64,000 nt of DNA from Paenibacillus sp. 1781tsa1 (GTDB taxonomy: Bacteria > Bacillota > Bacilli > Paenibacillales > Paenibacillaceae). Below, in pieces: positions 8,901 through 16,808 of the stretch (the stretch's first letter is position 1; each line of letters begins with the position of its first letter). The position numbers and the translations under genes are program-made. The stretch spans positions 6,200,001 to 6,264,000 of the forward strand of contig NZ_JAMYWY010000001.1 of the NCBI RefSeq assembly GCF_024159265.1, in the 5' to 3' direction. The notes below the pieces were generated by a model. It searched no databases and was not told the origin of the DNA. It was given only the letters and a program-made list of their open reading frames with translations.

Positions 8901-9583
8901 ATGATCATCCACTCTGGCTTGTTGCCGGAGTTGCGGAATGCTTCGATAACTTCCAGACGTTTGATTGCACGATTACGACGTTGTCCTTGCGCAGTCCGGA
9001 GCTCTTCTTTCAGGAACTCGAGCTCTTTGTCTATGTCAAGGTCTTGAAGCAATTTTTTAACCGCTTCTGCGCCCATGCCAGCCTGGAAACCATAACCGTA
9101 TTTTTCACGGTAGCTGCGGTATTCTTTCTCGGACAACAGCTGTTTTTTCTCCAGTGGAGTTTCTCCTGGATCTGTTACAACATATGATGCAAAATAAATA
9201 ATCTCTTCAAGAGATCTTGGAGACATATCCAGAGCAAGACCCATACGGCTCGGAATACCTTTGAAGTACCAGATATGCGATACCGGAGCAGCGAGCTCAA
9301 TATGGCCCATCCGTTCGCGGCGTACTTTCGCACGTGTTACTTCAACGCCACAACGATCACAGACAACGCCTTTATAACGGACGCGTTTGTATTTACCGCA
9401 ATGACATTCCCAGTCTTTTGTAGGGCCAAAAATCTTTTCGCAGAACAGCCCTTCTTTTTCCGGTTTCAACGTACGATAGTTGATCGTTTCCGGTTTTTTC
9501 ACTTCTCCGCGGGACCAAGAACGAATTTTCTCTGGGGAAGCAAGCCCGATCTTCATGTATTCGAAATTGTTGACGTCCAACAA
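5969..9583 (-). CDS. rpoC: DNA-directed RNA polymerase subunit beta'
   Basis: This is the beta' subunit of RNA polymerase, ~1204 residues, as in Bacillus. It carries the N-terminal zinc site (CHCGKYKRV and CDRCG), the catalytic NADFDGDQMAVH loop near residue 450, the bridge-helix/trigger-loop region (LADTALRTADSGYLTRRL) and the second zinc cluster (CRASHGVCKKCYGRN). The frame is open to an ATG at 9604, but that reading would translate the ribosome binding site AAGGAGG. The TTG at 9583, 7-8 nt after it, gives MLDVNNFEYM, matching Bacillus RpoC. It lies 113 bp downstream of rpoB in the same transcript. Confidence 0.98.
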   Translation of the reverse strand: MLDVNNFEYMKIGLASPEKIRSWSRGEVKKPETINYRTLKPEKEGLFCEKIFGPTKDWECHCGKYKRVRYKGVVCDRCGVEVTRAKVRRERMGHIELAAPVSHIWYFKGIPSRMGLALDMSPRSLEEIIYFASYVVTDPGETPLEKKQLLSEKEYRSYREKYGYGFQAGMGAEAVKKLLQDLDIDKELEFLKEELRTAQGQRRNRAIKRLEVIEAFRNSGNKPEWMIMDVLPVIPPELRPMVQLDGGRFATSDLNDLYRRVINRNNRLKRLLDLGAPDIIVQNEKRMLQEAVDALIDNGRRGRPVTGPGNRPLKSLSHMLKGKQGRFRQNLLGKRVDYSGRSVIVVGPYLKMYQCGLPKDMALELFKPFVMKELVNKGLAHNIKSAKRKVERVSPEVWDVLEEVIKEHPVLLNRAPTLHRLGIQAFEPILVEGKAIRLHPLVCTAYNADFDGDQMAVHVPLSAEAQAEARILMLASGNILNPKDGKPVVTPSQDMVLGSYYLTMDNKEEKGTGMILRTVNEAVSAYQRGTAGLHARVAIPVKALGKTSFTEEQQEGMLLTTVGKIIFNEIFPASFPYINDATRANLYQGTADHSFVYEKGADLREAIMNAPLAGGVGKEYLGSIIARCFEIYHTTETAVILDKIKQLGFTYSTRAGITVAVSDVIVPPEKFEILRQSEDKAQIVTNQYRRGLITNEERYDRIIDIWSKSKDDITEILMKSMDRYNSIMMMVDSKARGNKSQITQLGGMRGLMANPSGRIIELPIKSNFREGLTVLEYFISTHGARKGLADTALRTADSGYLTRRLVDVAQDVIVRDDDCGTDKGFTVSRIQDGKEVIEDLYDRIEGRYCFETVRHPETKEIIAGRNELIDSDKAEAIIKAGITKLQIRSVLSCRASHGVCKKCYGRNLATGKHVEIGEAVGIIAAQSIGEPGTQLTMRTFHTGGVAGDDITQGLPRIQELFEARNPKGQATISEIDGVVKEIREAKDRREIEIQGEAESKVYSVTYGSRVRVSEGMEIEAGDELTDGSIDPKEMLRIKGVRGVQNYILQEVQRVYRNQGVEINDKHVEVMIRQMLRKIRIVDAGDTTLLPGSFVDTHEYERANKIAILSDKEPAVAKPILLGITKASLETDSFLSAASFQETTRVLTDAAIKGKVDQLLGLKENVIIGKLIPAGTGMHRYRSIKFAEPEDGQSSVEELEPVSVD

Positions 9584-9628
9584 GGAGCAACCCTCCTTAA
9601 CCAATTCCTGTATTCTAGGTTACGCCCT

Positions 9629-9646
9629 CTCCGGCCGAAGCCGGAG
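9629..9646 (-). other. Tight hairpin in the rpoB-rpoC gap
   Basis: A perfect 7-bp stem (CTCCGGC/GCCGGAG) closes a TTCG tetraloop on the minus strand, between the rpoB stop and the rpoC ribosome binding site. There is no U-tract after it, so it is unlikely to terminate. It may mark an RNA processing or stability element; this role is inference. Confidence 0.6.
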
Positions 9647-9696
9647 CAAGACGCGAGCCTGATGAAAAACGCCGGTCATCATGCGCTCGAAGCGGT

Positions 9697-12600
9697 TTAT
9701 TCCGCTCCGACCTCTGTACCCTCAAGGTTGAGGCTGAGCTTATCGCTCGCAGCGTCATCTTCATCGTCCATTTCTCTCATTTCAATCTCTTGCTCATCTT
9801 CACTCAAAATCTTAACGTCCATACCCAAGCTTTGCAGCTCTTTGATCAATACTTTGAATGATTCAGGAACACCTGGTTCCGGAACATTCTCGCCTTTGAC
9901 GATGGATTCATATGTTTTAACCCGACCAACAACATCATCGGATTTAACAGTCAAGATTTCTTGCAGCGTATAAGCAGCACCGTACGCCTCAAGCGCCCAT
10001 ACTTCCATCTCCCCGAAACGCTGTCCACCAAATTGGGCTTTACCACCCAATGGCTGTTGCGTAACAAGTGAGTAAGGACCCGTGGAACGGGCATGGATTT
10101 TATCATCAACCATGTGTGCCAATTTGATCATGTGCATGACACCAACGGTAACTTCACGTTCGAACTCTTCACCTGTACGACCATCATACAGGACAGTTTT
10201 ACCATTACGTTGCATTCCTGCTTCTTCCATCGTATCGAAGACGTCATACTCCTTCGCTCCGTCGAATACAGGAGTTGCTACGTGAATACCCAGTTGCATC
10301 GCGGCCATACCCAAGTGAACCTCAAGTACTTGACCGATATTCATCCGGGAAGGTACGCCCAGTGGGTTAAGAACGATTTGAACCGGTGTACCGTCTGGCA
10401 GGAAAGGCATATCTTCTTCCGGCAAGATGCGGGCCACGACCCCTTTGTTACCGTGACGTCCGGCCATTTTATCACCCTCGGAAATTTTCCGTTTTTGAGC
10501 GATATATACACGAACGAGTTGGTTAACACCTGGAGGCAGTTCATCACCGTTTTCACGGGTAAATACTTTCACGTCTACTACGATACCGTCAGTACCGTGT
10601 GGTACACGCAAGGAAGTATCACGTACTTCACGTGCTTTCTCACCAAAGATTGCATGCAGGAGACGTTCTTCTGCTGTCAGCTCTGTTACACCCTTAGGCG
10701 TTACTTTACCTACCAGAATGTCGCCAGCACTGATCTCAGCACCGATTCGGATAATACCGCGCTCATCCAAGTTACGCAACGCTTCTTCCCCAACGTTAGG
10801 GATATCACGTGTGATCTCTTCAGGTCCGAGCTTGGTATCACGTGCTTCTGACTCATACTCCTCGATATGGATGGATGTGTATACATCTTCTTTAACGAGT
10901 TTTTCACTGAGCAAGATCGCATCCTCGTAGTTGTAACCTTCCCAAGTCATGAAGGCAACAACGACGTTACGTCCCAGAGCCAATTCACCCATTTCCGTTG
11001 AAGGACCGTCAGCGAGGATATCGCCAGCTTTAACAGCAGCACCTCTTTTGACAATCGGACGCTGGTTAATGCATGTTCCTTGGTTCGAACGCATAAATTT
11101 GTGTAATTTATATTTAACGATATCGCCTTTGACTTCCTGACCATCCACTTCTTCAACACGACGGAGCCAAATTTCGTTCGCAGAAGAACGTTCAATAATT
11201 CCGTCATAATCGGAGACAATACATACACCAGAGTCTTTTGCAGCTTTGTGCTCCATACCTGTTCCTACAAGTGGCGCTTTAGGAATCAAGAGTGGAACCG
11301 CCTGCCGCTGCATGTTAGATCCCATGAGTGCACGGTTGGAGTCATCGTTCTCAAGGAACGGGATAAGCGCTGTAGCGACGGATACAACCTGTTTAGGAGA
11401 TACGTCCATGTAGTCAACTCGTTCACTCGGCATCGTAAGGATGTTATCCGACTGTTTGTTGTAACGTACAATGATCGCTTCTTCTTCAAATGTACCGTCT
11501 TCGTTCAACTTCGCATTCGCTTGCGCGATGACATAGTTGTCCTCTTCGTCCGCTGTCAGGTAATCAATTTGCTCGGTCACAATACCTGTCTTCGGATCAA
11601 CCCAACGATATGGAGCTTCAATGAAGCCATATTCATTCACACGGGCGAACGTAGACAAGGAGTTGATCAAACCGATGTTTGGTCCCTCTGGAGTCTCGAT
11701 TGGACACATACGGCCATAGTGGGATGGATGGACGTCACGCACTTCCATACCTGCGCGCTCACGCGTCAAACCACCGGGTCCGAGTGCGGACAAACGACGT
11801 TTATGTGTCAACTCACCCAGTGGGTTCGTTTGATCCATAAACTGTGACAACTGAGAGCTACCAAAGAACTCTTTAATTGATGCAATAACAGGACGTATGT
11901 TGATCAATGCCTGTGGTGTAATGACGTTGGCATCCTGAATGGACATTCTCTCACGAACCACACGCTCCATACGGGACAAACCGATACGGAACTGATTCTG
12001 CAGGAGTTCACCCACCGAACGCAAACGACGGTTGCCCAGATGATCGATATCATCCGTGCTACCAATTCCCTGCAGAAGGTTAAGGAAGTAACTGATGGAC
12101 GAAATGATATCCGCCGGTGTCACGTTTTTAACGGACTTGTCAATGTTTGCATTGGCAATCAGTTTGACCACTTTACCATCTTCAGTTGGTGAGAACACAT
12201 CAATCGTTTGCATAGGGATATCATTGGCATCCAAAACGCCGTTACCCACGTGATACGTGCGGAATCCAACGCTTTTCTCCAGATACGGCATGATTTCATC
12301 CAATAAACGACGATCAACCATTTGGCCTGCTTCAGCAATGATTTCACCTGTTTCAGCGTCAACAAGTGATTCAGCCAAGCGTTGGTTAAACAAACGGTTT
12401 TTGATGTGAAGTTTTTTATTCATTTTGTAACGACCTACATTAGCCAGGTCATAACGTTTTGGATCAAAGAAACGTGCTACGAGCAAGCTTTTCGCATTAT
12501 CCAACGTTGGTGGCTCGCCCGGACGAAGACGCTCATAGATCTCAATGAGTGCTTTCTCCGTGGAATCCGTGTTGTCTTTGTCCAGTGTGTTGCGGATATA

Positions 12601-13242
12601 TTCGTCATTACCGAGCAGATCCAGAATCTCAGCATCTGTGCCAAAACCAAGTGAACGCAGGAGAACCGTAACCGGTATTTTACGTGTACGGTCGATCCGG
12701 ACGTAAACAACATCCTTCGCGTCCATCTCCAGTTCCAACCAAGCGCCGCGGTTAGGAATAACTGTAGCGGTATACGTTTTTTTGGCGTTTTTATCTACTT
12801 TGGTACTGAAGTAAACGCTAGGAGAGCGAACCAACTGGCTGACAATAACCCGTTCCGCACCATTAATAATAAATGTGCCCGTGTTGGTCATCAGCGGGAA
12901 ATCTCCCATGAATACTTCCTGCTCTTTGACTTCGCCGGTTTCCTTATTAATGAGCCGGACTTTGACCCGAAGCGGTGCTGCATAAGTAACGTCACGCTCT
13001 TTCGCGTCGTCTACTGTATACTTCGGTTCACCGAGACTGTAATCGATAAATTCCAAAATCAAGTTACCTGTAAAATCCTGGATCGGCGAGATATCCTGGA
13101 ACATTTCGCGCAACCCTTCCTCCAAAAACCAATCATAAGATTTTTGTTGGATTTCAATCAGGTTAGGAACTTCGAGTATCTCGTTAATTCGTGCATAACT
13201 GCGCCGAGTGCGTCGACCATATTGAACAAGATGTCCTGCCAA
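9697..13242 (-). CDS. rpoB: DNA-directed RNA polymerase subunit beta
   Basis: This is the beta subunit of RNA polymerase, ~1181 residues. The rifampicin-binding cluster reads as wild type (SSQLSQFMDQTNPL, then THKRRLSALGPGG), so no rifampicin resistance change is apparent. The C-terminal GGKAQFGGQRFGEMEVWA clamp segment is present, with an acidic tail typical of Bacillota. The longest frame begins at a TTG at 13260, but that overlaps the AGGGGTGAG ribosome binding site. The TTG at 13242 gives MAGHLVQYGRR and agrees with B. subtilis. It is first in the rpoBC operon, with a promoter ~310 bp upstream. Confidence 0.98.
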   Translation of the reverse strand: MAGHLVQYGRRTRRSYARINEILEVPNLIEIQQKSYDWFLEEGLREMFQDISPIQDFTGNLILEFIDYSLGEPKYTVDDAKERDVTYAAPLRVKVRLINKETGEVKEQEVFMGDFPLMTNTGTFIINGAERVIVSQLVRSPSVYFSTKVDKNAKKTYTATVIPNRGAWLELEMDAKDVVYVRIDRTRKIPVTVLLRSLGFGTDAEILDLLGNDEYIRNTLDKDNTDSTEKALIEIYERLRPGEPPTLDNAKSLLVARFFDPKRYDLANVGRYKMNKKLHIKNRLFNQRLAESLVDAETGEIIAEAGQMVDRRLLDEIMPYLEKSVGFRTYHVGNGVLDANDIPMQTIDVFSPTEDGKVVKLIANANIDKSVKNVTPADIISSISYFLNLLQGIGSTDDIDHLGNRRLRSVGELLQNQFRIGLSRMERVVRERMSIQDANVITPQALINIRPVIASIKEFFGSSQLSQFMDQTNPLGELTHKRRLSALGPGGLTRERAGMEVRDVHPSHYGRMCPIETPEGPNIGLINSLSTFARVNEYGFIEAPYRWVDPKTGIVTEQIDYLTADEEDNYVIAQANAKLNEDGTFEEEAIIVRYNKQSDNILTMPSERVDYMDVSPKQVVSVATALIPFLENDDSNRALMGSNMQRQAVPLLIPKAPLVGTGMEHKAAKDSGVCIVSDYDGIIERSSANEIWLRRVEEVDGQEVKGDIVKYKLHKFMRSNQGTCINQRPIVKRGAAVKAGDILADGPSTEMGELALGRNVVVAFMTWEGYNYEDAILLSEKLVKEDVYTSIHIEEYESEARDTKLGPEEITRDIPNVGEEALRNLDERGIIRIGAEISAGDILVGKVTPKGVTELTAEERLLHAIFGEKAREVRDTSLRVPHGTDGIVVDVKVFTRENGDELPPGVNQLVRVYIAQKRKISEGDKMAGRHGNKGVVARILPEEDMPFLPDGTPVQIVLNPLGVPSRMNIGQVLEVHLGMAAMQLGIHVATPVFDGAKEYDVFDTMEEAGMQRNGKTVLYDGRTGEEFEREVTVGVMHMIKLAHMVDDKIHARSTGPYSLVTQQPLGGKAQFGGQRFGEMEVWALEAYGAAYTLQEILTVKSDDVVGRVKTYESIVKGENVPEPGVPESFKVLIKELQSLGMDVKILSEDEQEIEMREMDDEDDAASDKLSLNLEGTEVGAE

Positions 13243-13551
13243 CTTAAACTCACCCCTCAATGTCTACTCACTTTAAAAATTTCGTTGCGAACCTCTGTTT
13301 GTAACCTTATAATGGTACACATACAGAGCAAAGCAATGCATCCACAAATAAAGAAAAGCCCTTACTCGAAATGTCGTTCGAAAAAAGAGCAACTTTGATC
13401 GGCGGATGTCTTTCCAAAACATTCTTATCCCCAGTTTGCCCAAAATGTACATATTATACGCCAAACGTAGGCATAATAAGCCCGTTCGGCGTAAAAAAAG
13501 GTTGACATTTTTAGTTAGCTAAAGCCAAGTAGGGCATCTTAATACTGACAT
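13243..13551 (-). promoter_or_regulatory. rpoBC leader with possible attenuator hairpin
   Basis: The ~310-nt untranslated leader between the predicted transcription start (~13551) and rpoB contains two inverted repeats. At 13358-13390 an imperfect ~11-bp stem is followed on the minus strand by TTTTCTTTATTTG, which resembles a leaky intrinsic terminator. Near 13458-13492 ACGCC(G/A)AACG arms face each other, with a TATAAT just downstream at 13453-13458. The existence of the hairpins is seen; attenuation of rpoBC is inference. Confidence 0.4.
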
Positions 13552-13557
13552 TTTACA

Positions 13558-13586
13558 ATAATACCACGGCCTGAATTTCATGTCAA
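13558..13586 (-). promoter_or_regulatory. Sigma-A type promoter of rpoBC
   Basis: A perfect TTGACA, a 17-bp spacer beginning TGAAATTC, and TATTAT lie between the methyltransferase stop codon and the long rpoB leader. This is the best promoter in the 394-bp gap. Confidence 0.82.
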
Positions 13587-13636
13587 TAGTCCTATTGCAA
13601 AAAAAATGATCCCCTGCTTACTTTACAAACTCGGAT

Positions 13637-14257
13637 TCAGCTTTTAGTAGAACCCTCTTCCGATTTCATCGCTTTGAAAATCCGGTAGCCTTTATCCTTC
13701 GTCACTTCTTCCACTCTTCCAAACAAAGATTCCAATTTCGCTTTTGCTGATGGGGCCCCTTGTTTTTTCTGAATGACAATCCACAACGAACCGCCTACCT
13801 TCAGATGGCGATGTGCCTGTTCGAAAATAGTATGAACTGTCTCTTTCCCAGCCCGTATAGGCGGATTGGTTAAGATAACGTCAAAATCTTGCTTTTTTAC
13901 TTCAGCCAGTAGATTACTTTGCAATACAGTAACATTGTTAATTCCGTTCGCTTTTGCATTTTCCCTGGAAAGTTCAACGGCTCTCTCGTTGATATCGATC
14001 ATGGTGACATGCCCATCCGGTACAAGTTTGGCTGCTGTAAGACCCATCGGTCCGTATCCACAACCCACATCGAGAACATGAGCCCCTGATGGCAACTCTA
14101 TCGCATCAATCAATACTCTGCTGCCATAATCGATTCCGTTTTTGGAAAACACACCGGCGTCCGTCACGAATCGCAGACTGAAACCGCGAAGAACCGCTTC
14201 AGTTGCTCTACGATCATGTGCTACTTGCGGTTTGTCCGAATAATAATGATTGGACAT
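13637..14257 (-). CDS. Class I SAM-dependent methyltransferase (YbxB/RsmC-like)
   Basis: This ~206-residue protein has the SAM-binding motif I DVGCGYGPMG and the catalytic-type NPPIR motif of small-domain MTS methyltransferases, which modify guanine N2 in rRNA in the RsmC family. It also has the conserved WIVIQKKQGAPSA segment of the Bacillus YbxB group. The ATG at 14257 gives MSNHYYSDKP, matching YbxB. A GTG at 14269 is the alternative, and neither has an ideal ribosome binding site. It lies between rplL and rpoB, as in B. subtilis. The exact RNA target is not known from sequence. Confidence 0.88.
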   Translation of the reverse strand: MSNHYYSDKPQVAHDRRATEAVLRGFSLRFVTDAGVFSKNGIDYGSRVLIDAIELPSGAHVLDVGCGYGPMGLTAAKLVPDGHVTMIDINERAVELSRENAKANGINNVTVLQSNLLAEVKKQDFDVILTNPPIRAGKETVHTIFEQAHRHLKVGGSLWIVIQKKQGAPSAKAKLESLFGRVEEVTKDKGYRIFKAMKSEEGSTKS

Positions 14258-14289
14258 GCCCTCACTCACTTTCCATTTACAATTACAGC

Positions 14290-14323
14290 AACAAACCCCT
14301 TGATATAAGTCAAGGGGTTTGTT
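14290..14323 (-). terminator. Hairpin terminator after rplL
   Basis: A perfect 14-bp inverted repeat (AACAAACCCCTTGA and its complement) with a 6-nt loop lies 30 bp after the rplL stop. The 3' arm ends GGGGTTTGTT on both strands, so the T-run is short and termination may be partial, allowing some expression of the methyltransferase. Confidence 0.7.
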
Positions 14324-14353
14324 GTTTTGTTCATCTAGCTTATAAAAGCTAAA

Positions 14354-14713
14354 TTATTTAACTTCGATTGTAGCGCCTGCTTCTTCAAGCTTAGCTTTAA
14401 CCGCTTCTGCTTCTTCTTTAGCAACTTTTTCTTTCAATGCTTTTGGAGCGTTGTCAACCAGTTCTTTTGCTTCTTTCAGGCCAAGACCTGTGATTTCGCG
14501 AACTGCTTTGATAACGTTGATTTTGGAAGCACCAGCGTTAGTCAAGATTACGTCGAACTCGGATTGCTCAGCTTCAGCAGAAGCTACTGCACCTGCAGCA
14601 GCTACTGGAGCTGCAGCAGTTACGCCGAATTCTTCTTCGATTGCTTTAACAAGATCGTTCAATTCCAGTACAGTCATGCCTTTGATTGCTTCCAAGATTT
14701 GCTCTTTACTCAT
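14354..14713 (-). CDS. rplL: 50S ribosomal protein L7/L12
   Basis: This 119-residue acidic protein is L7/L12, the multicopy stalk protein that recruits and activates translational GTPases. It has the N-terminal dimerisation helices (MSKEQILEAIKGM), an Ala-rich hinge at about residues 34-50, and the C-terminal factor-binding domain ending LEEAGATIEVK with GLGLKEAKELVDNAP. It follows rplJ by 72 bp and is probably co-transcribed with it, ending at a hairpin terminator. Confidence 0.98.
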   Translation of the reverse strand: MSKEQILEAIKGMTVLELNDLVKAIEEEFGVTAAAPVAAAGAVASAEAEQSEFDVILTNAGASKINVIKAVREITGLGLKEAKELVDNAPKALKEKVAKEEAEAVKAKLEEAGATIEVK

Positions 14714-14785
14714 GAGTGAACCTCCATATATAATATTATTTTTTTTAATTCAATTGCCGCCTAAGCAGCGTTCAGATCAAGTTGC

Positions 14786-15289
14786 TTACGCGCCTTGTTC
14801 TTCTTTTTCTGCAACTGCTTTAACCGCAAGCGCGAAGTTGCGCACTGGCGCTTGAAGCACGCTGAGGAGCATGGAAAGGAGTCCATCGCGGGATGGCAAT
14901 TCTGCCAACGCCTTAACTTCTTGTACTCCGATTACGCGACCTTCTACGACAGCACCTTTCAATTCCAATGCATCGTTCTTTTTCGCGAAGTCGTTCAGAA
15001 TTTTAGCTGGAGCCACAACGTCATCTACGCTGAATGCAATTGCAGTAGGACCTGTAAGAACACTATCGAGTTCTGTCAGTTCTGCTGCTGCAGCTGCACG
15101 GCGAAGCAACGAGTTTTTCAGCACTTGGAATTCGATCCCTGCTTCACGAAGTTGCTTACGCAACTCAGTTACTTGGGCAACGTTCAATCCGCGATAGTCA
15201 ACAACAACAGTTGTAACGCTCTCGCGCAATTTTGCTGTTACTGCATCAACGGACTCTTGTTTTGCTTGAATCACTTTTGCGTTTGCCAA
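14786..15289 (-). CDS. rplJ: 50S ribosomal protein L10
   Basis: This ~167-residue protein is L10, which anchors the L7/L12 dimers to the ribosome and, with them, binds its own mRNA leader for feedback control. The N-terminal RNA-binding domain shows VVVDYRGLNVAQVTELRKQL and the C-terminal helix binds L12. A GTG at 15298 overlaps the AGGAGG ribosome binding site. The TTG at 15289, 8 nt after it, gives MANAKVIQAKQE, the usual start. The gene has its own promoter and leader downstream of rplA. Confidence 0.97.
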   Translation of the reverse strand: MANAKVIQAKQESVDAVTAKLRESVTTVVVDYRGLNVAQVTELRKQLREAGIEFQVLKNSLLRRAAAAAELTELDSVLTGPTAIAFSVDDVVAPAKILNDFAKKNDALELKGAVVEGRVIGVQEVKALAELPSRDGLLSMLLSVLQAPVRNFALAVKAVAEKEEQGA

Positions 15290-15486
15290 TCTGTACACCT
15301 CCTGATCAAATTTATCCCATTAAGAAAAGCCTCCGTAGAATCACGAAGGCTTGATATATACTCACAACCGATTTGCATCGTTCTAAGTTCTATAATCACA
15401 CCTCGGCAGGAAATTAAGCCAATTGGCACCTACTGTCTACGGCAAGCATATTCAAATGTCAACGGTCAGTCACTCGGACTCACAAC
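15290..15486 (-). promoter_or_regulatory. L10 leader (ribosomal protein autoregulatory leader)
   Basis: The ~200-nt rplJ leader contains a stem-loop at 15327-15352 with AAGCCT/AGGCTT arms, followed on the minus strand by TTCTTAA, an attenuator-like element. Firmicute rplJL leaders are known L10(L12)4 targets (the Rfam L10 leader). The position and promoter fit that class; I assign it by location and the hairpin, not by a covariance search. Confidence 0.6.
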
Positions 15487-15492
15487 TTTTAT

Positions 15493-15521
15493 ATCTTATC
15501 AAAACAGGACAAGCCTGTCAA
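15493..15521 (-). promoter_or_regulatory. Sigma-A type promoter of rplJL
   Basis: A perfect TTGACA, a 17-bp spacer and TAAGAT start just 6 bp after the rplA stop codon. It gives rplJL a transcription start separate from rplKA. Confidence 0.82.
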
Positions 15522-15527
15522 TAGATA

Positions 15528-16220
15528 TTATCTAAAAGCTGCTGCGTTCACGCGTGCGCCAGGGCCCATCGTGGAAGAAAGACTAACATTCTTCAGATAA
15601 ACACCTTTTGCTGCCGCTGGTTTAGCACGATTCAGAGCTTCCATGAGAGCTTTGAAGTTCTCATTAAGTTGCTCAGAAGAGAAAGAAGCTTTACCAATCG
15701 GTGCATGAATTTGACCTGCACGATCCAGACGATATTCGATTTTACCGGCTTTAATTTCTTGAACAGCCTTAGTTACATCGAAAGTTACCGTTCCGGCTTT
15801 AGGGTTAGGCATCAGACCTTTACCGCCGAGCAGTCGGCCCAATTTACCTACTTCACTCATCATATCTGGTGTCGCTACGCAGACGTCGAATTCGAACCAG
15901 CCTTGTTGGATTTTGTTGATCATGTCTGCATCACCAACATAGTCCGCGCCAGCCGCTTCCGCTTCTTTCGCTTTGTCACCTTTTGCAAATACCAATACGC
16001 GTTGTGTTTTACCTGTGCCGTGTGGCAAGACAACAACACCACGTACAGCCTGGTCTTGCTTACGAGGGTCTACACCCAAACGAACTGCTGCTTCGATTGT
16101 TTCATCGAATTTTGCAGTAGCTGCCTTTTTCACAAGCTCTACAGCTTCTGAAGGCTCGTAAGTTGCTTCGCTGTCAATCAGCTTAGCAGCTTCCAGGTAT
16201 TTTTTACCGTGTTTAGCCAT
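15528..16220 (-). CDS. rplA: 50S ribosomal protein L1
   Basis: This 230-residue protein is L1, which binds 23S rRNA at the L1 stalk and helps release deacylated tRNA. It starts MAKHGKKYLEAAKLID and carries the L1 signature region KLGRLLGGKGLMPNPKAGTV. The C-terminal SLSSTMGPGARVN is typical. It follows rplK by ~94 bp with a hairpin in the gap. In many bacteria L1 represses the rplKA message. Confidence 0.98.
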   Translation of the reverse strand: MAKHGKKYLEAAKLIDSEATYEPSEAVELVKKAATAKFDETIEAAVRLGVDPRKQDQAVRGVVVLPHGTGKTQRVLVFAKGDKAKEAEAAGADYVGDADMINKIQQGWFEFDVCVATPDMMSEVGKLGRLLGGKGLMPNPKAGTVTFDVTKAVQEIKAGKIEYRLDRAGQIHAPIGKASFSSEQLNENFKALMEALNRAKPAAAKGVYLKNVSLSSTMGPGARVNAAAFR

Positions 16221-16265
16221 GTTTTATTCCTCCTTTGTGGTGTTAGCGGATATACCTCCCACATC

Positions 16266-16288
16266 AACCGGTCGCGAATCGACCGGTT
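16266..16288 (-). other. Perfect 9-bp hairpin between rplK and rplA
   Basis: AACCGGTCG and CGACCGGTT flank a 5-nt loop in the untranslated gap just after rplK. There is no U-tail, so it is not an obvious terminator. It could be a message stabiliser or part of an L1-responsive site; the role is inference. Confidence 0.55.
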
Positions 16289-16314
16289 TTACGAAGCCAT
16301 GTTTCTTATGAAAA

Positions 16315-16740
16315 TTAGTCTTCGATGGTGATACCCATGCTGCGGGCAGTACCTTCGACCATACGCATAGCGGACTCAACGTCTGCTGCATTCAGGTCAG
16401 GCATTTTTGTTTCTGCGATTTGACGAACCGCATCACGTTTAACAGTAGCAACTTTTTTCTTGTTCGGTTCGCCGGATCCTTTTTCAACTTTAGCTGCCAC
16501 TTTCAACAGAACTGCTGCTGGTGGAGTTTTAGTGATGAAAGTAAAGGAACGGTCCTCGAATACAGAAATTTCAACTGGAATAATCAATCCTGCTTGATCA
16601 GCTGTACGAGCGTTGAATTCTTTACAGAATGCCATGATGTTGACACCTGCTTGACCCAAAGCTGGACCTACTGGTGGCGCTGGATTTGCTTTACCTGCTG
16701 GAATCTGCAGTTTTACCATTTTGATTACCTTTTTTGCCAT
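16315..16740 (-). CDS. rplK: 50S ribosomal protein L11
   Basis: This 141-residue protein is L11, part of the GTPase-associated centre and needed for RelA-type sensing of uncharged tRNA. It shows the N-terminal PAGKANPAPPVGPALGQAGVNIM and the C-terminal RNA-binding domain with MPDLNA and GTARSMGITI. A GTG start at 16749 is in frame, but the ATG at 16740, after AAGGAGGTGTCAATC, gives the standard MAKKVIKMVKLQ. It lies 68 bp after nusG; I see no clear terminator between them. Confidence 0.97.
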   Translation of the reverse strand: MAKKVIKMVKLQIPAGKANPAPPVGPALGQAGVNIMAFCKEFNARTADQAGLIIPVEISVFEDRSFTFITKTPPAAVLLKVAAKVEKGSGEPNKKKVATVKRDAVRQIAETKMPDLNAADVESAMRMVEGTARSMGITIED

Positions 16741-16808
16741 GATTGACACCTCCTTGCAAAATAGTGGTTAACGGGCCTTCCAGCCCTCCCACAAGAAACT
16801 TGAAGAAA

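Noticed and set aside
9584..9604. ATG start of rpoC at 9604
   Set aside because: It would translate through the AAGGAGG ribosome binding site; the TTG at 9583 matches the family N-terminus.
11740..11900. Possible rifampicin-resistance change in rpoB
   Set aside because: The cluster SSQLSQFMDQTNPL and THKRRLSALGP matches wild-type Bacillus sequence.
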